DNA of 38,418 nt from JALHSW01 sp038321755 (GTDB taxonomy: Bacteria > Actinomycetota > Acidimicrobiia > IMCC26256 > PALSA-555). Position 1 is the stretch's first letter; every line of letters starts with the position of its first letter. Location of the stretch: contig JBBQFJ010000013.1 in assembly GCA_038321755.1 (NCBI GenBank), positions 1 to 38,418 of the forward strand, read 5' to 3'. The position numbers were made by a program, and so were the translations under genes. The notes under the pieces are model-generated. The model was not told the origin of the DNA. It ran no database searches and saw nothing but the letters and a program-made list of their open reading frames with translations. This document shows, piece by piece, positions 15,920-22,684 of the stretch.

Positions 15920-17542
15920 CTACTTCTTGGGCGCGGTCTTCTTCTTGGCCCCGGCCGTGGTCGTGGCCGACCGCTTCGTGCCCGACTTCTTGGCGGCTGC
16001 CTTCTTGGCGGCGGACTTCTTCGCGCCTGATCTCTTGGCGGCCGCGCGCTTCGCGGGCGGCTCGAAGGTGCTCGCGAGCTCTGCCAGGGTCCGCACACCG
16101 AACCCGGTGCCCCCACGCGTCAGCTCCCCGTCGTCGGCCCCGGCGCGCGCCGGTCCGGCGATGTCGAGGTGGACCCACGGCAGGTCCCCCACGAAGGCCT
16201 CGAGGAACAACCCGGCGGTGAGCGCTCCGCCGTACCGGGTGTTCGAGATGTTCCGCAGGTCGGCGACGTCGGACTCCATGCTCGAGCGGTAGTCCTCGGG
16301 GAGGGGCAGGTGCCACATCGGTTCGCCCGCGCGATCCGCGGCGGACTGCACCTGGGCCGACCACGAGTCGTCGTTCCCCATCAACCCCGCGACCTTCTCA
16401 CCGAGGGCAACGACGCACGCGCCCGTCAAGGTCGCGAGGTCGACGATCGCGTCGACCTTGTCCTCGACGGCCCATGCCAGCGCGTCGGCGAGGATGAGAC
16501 GCCCTTCCGCGTCGGTGTTGAGCACCTCGACGGTCTGTCCGTCGCGCATGCGGAGCACGTCACCCGGACGGATCGCGTTGCCGCTCGGCATGTTCTCGAC
16601 CATCGGCGTGTACGAGACGACGCGGTGCTTCACGCCGAGCGCCTTGAGCGTCGACATCGCACCGAGCGCCGCGGCGGCGCCACCCATGTCGGTCTTCATC
16701 GCGTCCATGCCGTCCGCCGGCTTGATCGAGATGCCACCCGTGTCGAACGTGACGCCCTTGCCGACGAGCGCGAGCGTGCCGCGCGCCTTGCCCCCCGGCG
16801 GGTCGTACGTGACCTTGACGAAGCGTGGTGGACGTTCCGAACCCTGACCGACGCCGATGACACCACCCATCTTCTGGGCGCGGATCTGTGCCTCCGAGAG
16901 CACCGTCACCGTGAGTCCCTTGCCGGCGAGCACCTTCTTCGCCGAGGCTGCGAAGTCTTCGGGAGACTTCGTGAGCGACGGCTCGTTCACGATGTCGCGG
17001 GCCCATGCGACCGCGTCCGTCACGACGCGCGCTCGTGCCAGCGCCGCCGTCACCTCCTTGCCACCCTCGCCCACGAGCACGAGCTTCCGCAGCTTCGTCG
17101 GCTCACCCTTGGTCTTGAACGCGAGGTACTGGTACGCGCCGAGTGCGGCACCCTCGGCGACCGCGTAGGCGGCCGCAGCCGGCGTGAGGCCCTTGGGCGC
17201 GGCCGCGGCGATCGTGGTCGCAACGGTCGCGATCGATGTCGAACGGCGGGCGACCGCTGCCGCGGCACGGCGCAACGTGGCCGCACTCATGTCGTCCTTC
17301 GAGCCGACGCCCACGAGGAGCGCGGTCTTCGCGCCGAGCCCCTGCACCGGTACGAGCAGGGTCTCACCGGGCTTGCCGACGAACCCCGCCTCGGTCATGA
17401 AGGTCGCGAGCGCACCACCGAGTGCCCGATCGACCTCGTCGGCTCCGGGGCCGAGCACCCGCTCGGCGAACACCGGGACCGCGAGGAGGTCGGCCTTGAC
17501 CTTGCCCAGCGGCTGGGTCGCAACGTTGCAGGTGATCGTCAC
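15920..17542 (-). CDS. pepA: Leucyl aminopeptidase (M17) with a lysine/alanine-rich tail
   Basis: Di-metal aminopeptidase of the M17 family, 540 residues. The N-terminal macro-like domain (1-165) is followed by the catalytic domain, with GKGVTFDTGG, MKTDMGGAAA and the family signature NTDAEGRLILADAL (near 341-354). Residues 494-540 form an unusual tail of AKK/AAKR-type repeats ending KKKTAPKK, resembling histone H1-like or HU-type DNA-binding tails; typical PepA proteins end before this. The GTG start at 17542 is fixed by the Shine-Dalgarno AAGAGGAG and by GTGA overlap with the upstream stop. Peptidase identity is firm; a nucleic-acid role for the tail is inference. Confidence 0.95.
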   Translation of the reverse strand: MTITCNVATQPLGKVKADLLAVPVFAERVLGPGADEVDRALGGALATFMTEAGFVGKPGETLLVPVQGLGAKTALLVGVGSKDDMSAATLRRAAAAVARRSTSIATVATTIAAAAPKGLTPAAAAYAVAEGAALGAYQYLAFKTKGEPTKLRKLVLVGEGGKEVTAALARARVVTDAVAWARDIVNEPSLTKSPEDFAASAKKVLAGKGLTVTVLSEAQIRAQKMGGVIGVGQGSERPPRFVKVTYDPPGGKARGTLALVGKGVTFDTGGISIKPADGMDAMKTDMGGAAAALGAMSTLKALGVKHRVVSYTPMVENMPSGNAIRPGDVLRMRDGQTVEVLNTDAEGRLILADALAWAVEDKVDAIVDLATLTGACVVALGEKVAGLMGNDDSWSAQVQSAADRAGEPMWHLPLPEDYRSSMESDVADLRNISNTRYGGALTAGLFLEAFVGDLPWVHLDIAGPARAGADDGELTRGGTGFGVRTLAELASTFEPPAKRAAAKRSGAKKSAAKKAAAKKSGTKRSATTTAGAKKKTAPKK

Positions 17543-18159
17543 TCGTGCTCCTCTTGAACGGATCGAACAGGCTGAACAGATCGAACGGGCTGGACGGTTC
17601 GAACGGGACGGAACTCGCCCTCCTGCCACCGCGCGAGCGTGTAGACGAGATCGGCGAGGCGGTTGAGGTACGCGACCACGTGGCTGCTGTCGAGCCACCC
17701 GGCGCCGGCCGCGGCCACCGATTCGCGCTCGGCACGGCGGACCACCGTGCGAGCGACGTCGAGCGCGGCGGCGACGCGGTTCTCGCCGGGAAGCACGAAC
17801 TCCTGGGGCGCCTCGTAGCGCGTGGTGACCTCGTCGATGATCGGCTCGAGTGCGGCGACCATCTCGTCAGTCACGAGCGTCGTCCCCGCGTCGAGCTTGT
17901 GGCGGTTCTCCGGTGCCGTGGCGAGCTCGGCACCGACAACGAACAGCTCGCGTTGGAGCCGAACGAGCAGGGTGGCGAGCTCGGTGCCGGGCTCGACTTC
18001 GGCGCGCGCAGTGCCGAGCGCGGAGACCGACTCGTCGACCACGCCGTACGCGGTCGGACCGGGAGCGTCCTTGCGAACGCGTCCTCCGAACAGCAGTGCC
18101 GTGGTGCCGTCGTCGCCGGTTCGCGTGTACACCTTGCGGCTGTTGGACCGGGCCGTCAT
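17539..18159 (-). CDS. Cob(I)alamin adenosyltransferase, PduO type
   Basis: Makes adenosylcobalamin from cob(I)alamin and ATP, the cofactor of the mutase encoded about 11 kb away. The 206-residue protein has the N-terminal ATP motif YTRTGDDGTTALLFGGRVRK, VDESVSALGTARA, VVRRAERE and YLNRLADLVYTLAR, all diagnostic of the PduO fold. The last residues are an unusual in-frame hexapeptide repeat, PVRTVQ-PVRSVQ-PVRSVQ, then EEHE. ATG 18159 is chosen for the motif position and for TAGACT seven bases upstream (leaderless pattern). The stop overlaps pepA as GTGA. It heads the operon with pepA. Confidence 0.93.
   Translation of the reverse strand: MTARSNSRKVYTRTGDDGTTALLFGGRVRKDAPGPTAYGVVDESVSALGTARAEVEPGTELATLLVRLQRELFVVGAELATAPENRHKLDAGTTLVTDEMVAALEPIIDEVTTRYEAPQEFVLPGENRVAAALDVARTVVRRAERESVAAAGAGWLDSSHVVAYLNRLADLVYTLARWQEGEFRPVRTVQPVRSVQPVRSVQEEHE
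17552..17605 (-). repeat. In-frame 18 bp x 3 tandem repeat in the adenosyltransferase tail
   Basis: On the minus strand three 18-base units (17605-17588, 17587-17570, 17569-17552) encode PVRTVQ, PVRSVQ and PVRSVQ. The last unit ends in CAAGAGGAG, which also serves as the pepA Shine-Dalgarno. The period is a multiple of three, so the reading frame is kept. Confidence 0.85.
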
Positions 18160-18172
18160 CGGATCGAGTCTA
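18160..18172 (-). promoter_or_regulatory. Leaderless-type promoter of the adenosyltransferase operon
   Basis: TAGACT (18172-18167, minus strand) lies seven bases before the ATG at 18159. It is back to back with the ubiA promoter, so the two -35 regions must interdigitate within about 30 bases. Confidence 0.55.
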
Positions 18173-18202
18173 CGGCTGTCTCGCTCTCGACCGACCCTCC
18201 GG

Positions 18203-18215
18203 TAGCCTTGGCGCG
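18203..18215 (+). promoter_or_regulatory. Leaderless-type promoter of the ubiA-dprE1-dprE2 operon
   Basis: TAGCCT (18203-18208) is followed by seven bases and the ATG at 18216. No Shine-Dalgarno is present. Confidence 0.6.
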
Positions 18216-19136
18216 ATGTCTCTCGCGCCGGAGCGCGCCGACGCCTCCTCTCCTGCACCGTCGCCGTCGTTGGCCATGGCGCTGCTCAAGACCGCTCGGC
18301 CGAAGCAGTGGATCAAGAACATGCTCGTCTTCGCCGCACCCCTCGCGGCCGGCGTGCTCACGGAAGCGGGTCCGCTCGCCCGCACCCTCGTGGCGTTCGT
18401 CGCCCTCTGCCTCACCGCGAGCGGCACCTACTTCCTCAACGACGCGCTCGACGTCGAAGCCGACCGCGCCCACCCCACGAAGCGCAACCGGCCGATCGCG
18501 GCAGGTCATCTGAGCGTCGGGGCCGCGAAGGTCACCGCAGTCGTGCTGATCGCGCTCGGGATCGGGATCTCGATCCCGATCACGCACGGTGAGCTCGCCC
18601 TCGTGGTAGCGGGGTACGCGCTGCTCACCGTGTCGTACAGCCTGGTGCTGAAGCACGAGCCGGTCATCGACATGGCTGCGGTCGCCGCCGGGTTCGTCCT
18701 ACGAGCGATCGCGGGTGGGGTCGCGGCCGACGTCTTCATCTCCGACTGGTTCCTGATCGTCGCAGCGGCCGGCTCGCTCTTCATGATCTGTGGCAAGCGC
18801 CACGCAGAGCTCACCGAGCTCGGCGACGCCCCGGGGACGCACCGCAAGACGCTCGACGAGTACACGACGAGCTACCTCGGGTTCGTGCGCGCCGTCGCCG
18901 CGAGCGTGATGGTCACGTCGTACTGCCTGTGGGCGTTCGAGAACGCGTCCAAGACCGGTGACACGACCTGGTTCCGCCTCTCGATCATCCCGTTCGTCCT
19001 CGCGGTGCTCAGGTACGCGTTCGTGATCGAGCAGGGCAAGGGCGGCGCACCGGAAGAGGTGGTGCTCGCCGACCGCGTGCTCCAGGTCCTCGGCCTGCTC
19101 TGGGTCCTCACCTTCGCGATCGGCGTCAGTGTCTGA
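18216..19136 (+). CDS. ubiA: UbiA-family decaprenyl-phosphate phosphoribosyltransferase (DPPR synthase)
   Basis: Membrane prenyltransferase-fold enzyme predicted to join PRPP to decaprenyl phosphate, the first committed step to decaprenyl-phosphoryl-arabinose. The 306-residue protein has about eight membrane helices. LLKTARPKQWIKNMLVFAAPLAAG and the metal-binding NDALDVEADRAHPTKRNRPIAAG (NDxxDxxxD) are close to mycobacterial Rv3806c as I remember it. The second motif region, SLFMICGKRHAELTEL, is also typical. It directly precedes dprE1 and overlaps it by eight bases (GTGTCTGA), which strongly supports this over other UbiA substrates. The start is set by the leaderless promoter. Confidence 0.9.
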   Translation: MSLAPERADASSPAPSPSLAMALLKTARPKQWIKNMLVFAAPLAAGVLTEAGPLARTLVAFVALCLTASGTYFLNDALDVEADRAHPTKRNRPIAAGHLSVGAAKVTAVVLIALGIGISIPITHGELALVVAGYALLTVSYSLVLKHEPVIDMAAVAAGFVLRAIAGGVAADVFISDWFLIVAAAGSLFMICGKRHAELTELGDAPGTHRKTLDEYTTSYLGFVRAVAASVMVTSYCLWAFENASKTGDTTWFRLSIIPFVLAVLRYAFVIEQGKGGAPEEVVLADRVLQVLGLLWVLTFAIGVSV

Positions 19137-20487
19137 CGACGCGATCCGGCTGCTGACGGGCTGGGGTCGCACCGCGCCGACGTCGGCCTCCGTTGCCGTT
19201 CCCAGCGATCCCAACGCAGTCGACGCACTGCTGGAGCACGCCGGGCGCCGCGGGCTCGTGGCGCGCGGCCTCGGTCGCAGCTACGGCGACGCCGCGCAGA
19301 ACGCGGGCGGCATGGTGGTCGATGCCACGGAGATGACGGGCGTGCGTGACCTCGACGTCGCCTCCGGCGTCATTCGCGTCGACGGCGGTGTCAGTCTCGA
19401 CGCGCTCATGCGCATGCTCCTGCCGTTCGGCTGGTTCGTGCCCGTGACGCCCGGGACCCGCTACGTCACCGTCGGCGGAGCGATCGCGGCCGACATCCAC
19501 GGCAAGAACCACCACGGCGAGGGCAGCTTCGCGAACCACGTCGACTCCTTCGTCCTCCGATCCCCCAAGGGCACGTTCACCGTGACACCCCAGTCCGACC
19601 CGGAGCTCTTCTGGGGAACGGCCGGGGGCATGGGCCTCACGGGGGTGATCACCGAGGCGACGATCCGCCTGTTACGGGTCGAGACGTCCGCGATGTCGGT
19701 CGACACCGACCGGGTCCCGCACCTCGACGACCTCATGGCGCGCATGGTCGAGGGCGACGACCGCTACCGCTACTCGGTCGCGTGGGTGGATTGCCTCGCG
19801 AGCGGCGCGTCGCTCGGCCGAGGCGTCCTCACACGGGGCGACCATGCACCGCGTGCCGCGCTCCCGGCCCGCAAGCGCGGCGCACCGCTGCACTTCGCGC
19901 CGCGAACCCTCGCGGCAGCGCCGCCGTGGTTCCCGAACGGTCTGCTCAACCGCTTCACGATCCGCGCGTTCAACGAGGTCTGGTACCGCAAGGCGCCCCG
20001 CCACCAGGTCGATCACCTCGAGAGCATCGGGTACTTCTTCCACCCGCTCGACGGGGTGCGCGGCTGGAACCGCATCTACGGGTCTCGCGGCTTCCTCCAG
20101 TACCAGTACGCCGTGCCCGACGCGGCCACCGAGACGGTGCGCATCACCCTGGAGCGGCTCGCCGCCCGGCAATGCCCGTCGTTCCTGGCCGTGCTGAAGC
20201 GGTTCGGCCCCGGCAACCCCGGCCCGCTCTCGTTCCCCACGCCGGGGTGGACCCTCGCGCTCGACATCCCCGCGGCGATCCCGGACCTCGCGTCGCTCCT
20301 CGACGAGTTCGATCGACTGGTACTCGAAGCCGGCGGTCGCGTGTACCTCGCCAAGGACTCGCGCCTCTCGCCCGAGATGTTCCAGCGGATGTACCCCGGA
20401 CTCGACGCGTTCCGTGAGCTCCGCGCTCGCGTCGACCCGTCCGGTGTCCTCCAGTCCGACCTCAGCCGACGCTTGCGTGTCGCCTGA
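19129..20487 (+). CDS. dprE1: Decaprenylphosphoryl-beta-D-ribose oxidase DprE1
   Basis: FAD-dependent oxidase that converts decaprenylphosphoryl-ribose to the 2-keto intermediate. The 452-residue protein matches the mycobacterial enzyme throughout: LTGWGRTAP, ARGLGRSYGDAAQN, VPVTPGTRYVTVGGAIAADIHGKNHH, WGTAGGMGLTGVI, FLQYQY and AKDSR. At the position of mycobacterial Cys387 (GWNICVDFP), the target of covalent benzothiazinones, this protein has Ala377 (GWTLALDIP). The GTG at 19129 lies inside the end of ubiA. It is followed after 60 bases by dprE2. Identification is very strong. Confidence 0.96.
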   Translation: MSDDAIRLLTGWGRTAPTSASVAVPSDPNAVDALLEHAGRRGLVARGLGRSYGDAAQNAGGMVVDATEMTGVRDLDVASGVIRVDGGVSLDALMRMLLPFGWFVPVTPGTRYVTVGGAIAADIHGKNHHGEGSFANHVDSFVLRSPKGTFTVTPQSDPELFWGTAGGMGLTGVITEATIRLLRVETSAMSVDTDRVPHLDDLMARMVEGDDRYRYSVAWVDCLASGASLGRGVLTRGDHAPRAALPARKRGAPLHFAPRTLAAAPPWFPNGLLNRFTIRAFNEVWYRKAPRHQVDHLESIGYFFHPLDGVRGWNRIYGSRGFLQYQYAVPDAATETVRITLERLAARQCPSFLAVLKRFGPGNPGPLSFPTPGWTLALDIPAAIPDLASLLDEFDRLVLEAGGRVYLAKDSRLSPEMFQRMYPGLDAFRELRARVDPSGVLQSDLSRRLRVA

Positions 20488-20489
20488 GG

Positions 20490-20532
20490 CCTCGATCCAG
20501 ACGCCTCGATCCAGACACCCCCTCGATCCAGA
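20490..20532. repeat. 12 bp x 3 direct repeat in the dprE1-dprE2 gap
   Basis: CCTCGATCCAGA is repeated exactly at 20490-20501, 20504-20515 and 20521-20532 (periods 14 and 17). The array fills most of the 60-base gap between the dprE1 stop and the dprE2 Shine-Dalgarno (AAGG, 20534-20537). It carries no start or stop codon in a coupling position, so spacing is the only evident effect. Confidence 0.85.
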
Positions 20533-20547
20533 GAAGGAACGGAACCC

Positions 20548-21309
20548 GTGCAGGACGCCCTCGGTGGTGTGCAGTCCGTCCTCGTGCTCGGAGGCGGATC
20601 GGAGATCGCGATGGCGACGCTTCGGAAGCTCGTCGCCAATCGGACGCGAACGGTCGTCCTCGCCGCGCGCCACCCGGAGGCGCTGCACGCGCAGGTCACC
20701 GAGCTCCAGGGTCTCGGGGCCACGCGAGTCGAGGCACTCGCGTTCGATGCCTCCGCGACCGACACGCACGAGGCGTTCGCCGAAGACGTCTTCGACCGCT
20801 TCGGCGATCTCGACCTCGTGCTGCTGGCGTTCGGCGTCCTGGGCGACCAGGTCGAGGCCGAGCGCGACGGCGCCGCGGCCGCGGAGATCGCGCGCGTGAA
20901 CTACCTCGGCGCAGTGTCGGTGACCATCCCGGTCGCGACGCGCTTGCGCGCGCAGGGACACGGGACGATCGTCGTGCTGTCGTCGGTCGCCGGGGAGCGC
21001 GCCCGCCGCTCGAACTTCATCTACGGCTCGTCGAAGGCCGGACTCGACGCGTTCTTCCAGGGTCTGGGTGACAGCTTCTCCGGGAGCGGCGTCCACGTGA
21101 TGATCGTCCGGCCCGGGTTCGTGCACACGAAGATGACCGAGGGGCTCGATCCGGCGCCGCTCTCGACCACGCCCGAGGCAGTTGCCGATGCCATCGTGCG
21201 CGGGCTCGAGCGCGGCACCGAGGTGATCTGGGTCCCCCCGCCCCTGCGCTTCGTGATGTCGGGGCTGCGTCACCTCCCTCGGGCGGTGTTCCGCAAGATC
21301 CCCCTGTGA
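20548..21309 (+). CDS. dprE2: Decaprenylphosphoryl-2-keto-ribose reductase DprE2
   Basis: NADH-dependent short-chain dehydrogenase that reduces the DprE1 product to decaprenylphosphoryl-arabinose. The 253-residue protein has VLVLGGGSEIAMATL as the nucleotide-binding loop, a catalytic serine in VVLSSVAGERARRSN, the YGSSKAG active site (YxxxK), and VRPGFVHTKMTEGL, characteristic of DprE2. The GTG at 20548 has AAGG ten bases upstream. Its position after dprE1 confirms the role. Confidence 0.94.
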   Translation: MQDALGGVQSVLVLGGGSEIAMATLRKLVANRTRTVVLAARHPEALHAQVTELQGLGATRVEALAFDASATDTHEAFAEDVFDRFGDLDLVLLAFGVLGDQVEAERDGAAAAEIARVNYLGAVSVTIPVATRLRAQGHGTIVVLSSVAGERARRSNFIYGSSKAGLDAFFQGLGDSFSGSGVHVMIVRPGFVHTKMTEGLDPAPLSTTPEAVADAIVRGLERGTEVIWVPPPLRFVMSGLRHLPRAVFRKIPL

Positions 21310-21322
21310 GGACCGTCGCCCG

Positions 21323-21940
21323 GTGAGCACCGTTGCCGCCTTCGACTTCGACAAGACGCTGTCCAGCCGCGACAACGTCGTCCCCTTCCTGGTCGCAGTC
21401 GCGGGACGCACCGCGTTCCTCGCCGCGATGCTGAGCGCCGCGCCGGACCTCGCGCGCCGACGGCGCAATGCGGTCAAGGCGCACCTCGTCCGTCGGCTCC
21501 TCGCCGGGCGATCCGAGGCCGAGGTACAGGACCGAGCGGAGTCGTTCGCGGCAGCCCTGATCGCCGAGCACCTCCGCGCCGACGTCGTGGCCCGCGCGGC
21601 CTGGCATCGCGAGCAGGGTCACGCGCGCGTCCTCGTCTCGGCGTCGTTCGCGTCCTACCTCCGACCGGTCGCTGAGCACCTCGGCTTCGATGCGGTCCTC
21701 GCGACCGACCTCGACATCGCGGACGGACGATTCACCGGCGAGCTCGCCGGCCCCAACGTCCGTGGCGCAGAGAAGGTGCGGCGACTCGATGCCTGGATCG
21801 ACTCGTCGATCGGCGTGACGTCGACGACCGTCTGGGCCTACGGCGACTCGTCCGGCGACCGCGTGCTGCTCGCGCGCGCCGATCACCCGGTGCGTGTCGG
21901 ACGGGACGCGATCGCTCAGTCAGGTCTCGACGCGCCGTAG
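21323..21940 (+). CDS. HAD-IB phosphatase, candidate DPPR 5-phosphate phosphatase
   Basis: A 205-residue SerB-like HAD hydrolase. The nucleophile motif is D8-F-D10-K-T in AFDFDKTLSSRD. Motif II is VSASF, a lysine follows in EKVRRL, and the acidic motif is GDSSGD. It lies 13 bases after dprE2 in the operon. The pathway needs a phosphatase between UbiA (which makes the 5-phosphoribosyl lipid) and DprE1; mycobacteria are credited with a PAP2-type protein (Rv3807c). No PAP2 gene is present here, so this HAD enzyme is the natural candidate. That role is inferred from context; only the HAD family is directly supported. Its 3' end overlaps the convergent GT2 gene by 25 bases. Confidence 0.85.
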   Translation: MSTVAAFDFDKTLSSRDNVVPFLVAVAGRTAFLAAMLSAAPDLARRRRNAVKAHLVRRLLAGRSEAEVQDRAESFAAALIAEHLRADVVARAAWHREQGHARVLVSASFASYLRPVAEHLGFDAVLATDLDIADGRFTGELAGPNVRGAEKVRRLDAWIDSSIGVTSTTVWAYGDSSGDRVLLARADHPVRVGRDAIAQSGLDAP

Positions 21941-22659
21941 CCACCGAGACGGTCGCGATCCACGAGGCTCGAGTACCGCACGACGCTGTAGATGCCGCGG
22001 AACCCGTCGCGCCATCCGATCTTCTTGCCCTCGTCGTACGTGCGCCCGTCGTACGAGATGCCCACCTCGTAGATGCGCCAGCCGGCGCGAGCGACCTTGG
22101 CGGTGATCTCCGGCTCGAAGCCGAATCGTTCCTCACGGATGTCGATGCTCTGGATGACCTCGCGGCGGAACGCCTTGTAACAGGTCTCCATGTCCGTGAG
22201 GTTGAGGTTGGTGAACATGTTCGACGCCGTCGTGAGCACCTTGTTGCCGACCGAGTGCCAGTAGTACAGGACGCGGTGCGCTCGACCGCCCAGGAACCGT
22301 GACCCGAAGACGACGTCGGCCCGATCCGCGATGAGCGGCTCGAGGACCTGCGCGTAGTCGTTCGGGTTGTACTCGAGATCGGCGTCCTGGACGATCACGA
22401 AGTCGGCGGTCGCCTCCTGGAAGCCCCGACGGAGCGCGGCGCCCTTTCCCTGGTTCACCGGCTGCTCGAACACCCGGACCCGAGGATCCGTGAGCTTGCC
22501 GAGGAGCTCGCGCGTCCCGTCCGTCGAGCCGTCGTCGACGACGATCAATTCAGCCACGTAGGGCGATGCCAACACGCGATCGATGATCTCCTCGACCGTT
22601 GCGCGCTCGTTGTAGCAGGGCATCACGACGCTGAGGCAGCGACTCACTGGAACGTTCAT
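21916..22659 (-). CDS. GT2 polyprenyl-phosphate sugar transferase (DPM1/GtrB-like, soluble)
   Basis: A 247-residue GT-A glycosyltransferase predicted to load a sugar onto polyprenyl phosphate. Motifs include VVMPCYNERATVEEII, VVDDGSTDGT, the metal-binding VQDADLEYNP and, near the end, VGISYDGRTYDEGKKIGWRDG, typical of dolichyl/polyprenyl-phosphate glucose or mannose synthases. No membrane segments are present. ATG 22659 is supported by TACACT eight bases upstream. It is divergent from a GT-C-like gene that could use such a lipid-linked sugar, a plausible donor-acceptor pair. The sugar cannot be told. Confidence 0.88.
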   Translation of the reverse strand: MNVPVSRCLSVVMPCYNERATVEEIIDRVLASPYVAELIVVDDGSTDGTRELLGKLTDPRVRVFEQPVNQGKGAALRRGFQEATADFVIVQDADLEYNPNDYAQVLEPLIADRADVVFGSRFLGGRAHRVLYYWHSVGNKVLTTASNMFTNLNLTDMETCYKAFRREVIQSIDIREERFGFEPEITAKVARAGWRIYEVGISYDGRTYDEGKKIGWRDGFRGIYSVVRYSSLVDRDRLGGYGASRPD

Positions 22660-22673
22660 GACGGCAAAGTGTA
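22660..22673 (-). promoter_or_regulatory. Leaderless-type promoter of the GT2 gene
   Basis: TACACT (22673-22668, minus strand) is eight bases before the ATG at 22659. It overlaps the -10-like element of the opposite gene by two bases. Confidence 0.5.
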
Positions 22674-22684
22674 ACGATGCGGCG
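22672..22684 (+). promoter_or_regulatory. Possible leaderless promoter of the GT-C-like gene
   Basis: TAACGA (22672-22677) is seven bases before the GTG at 22685. It is weaker than the others, with A in place of the final T. It shares bases with the opposing -10. Confidence 0.35.
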
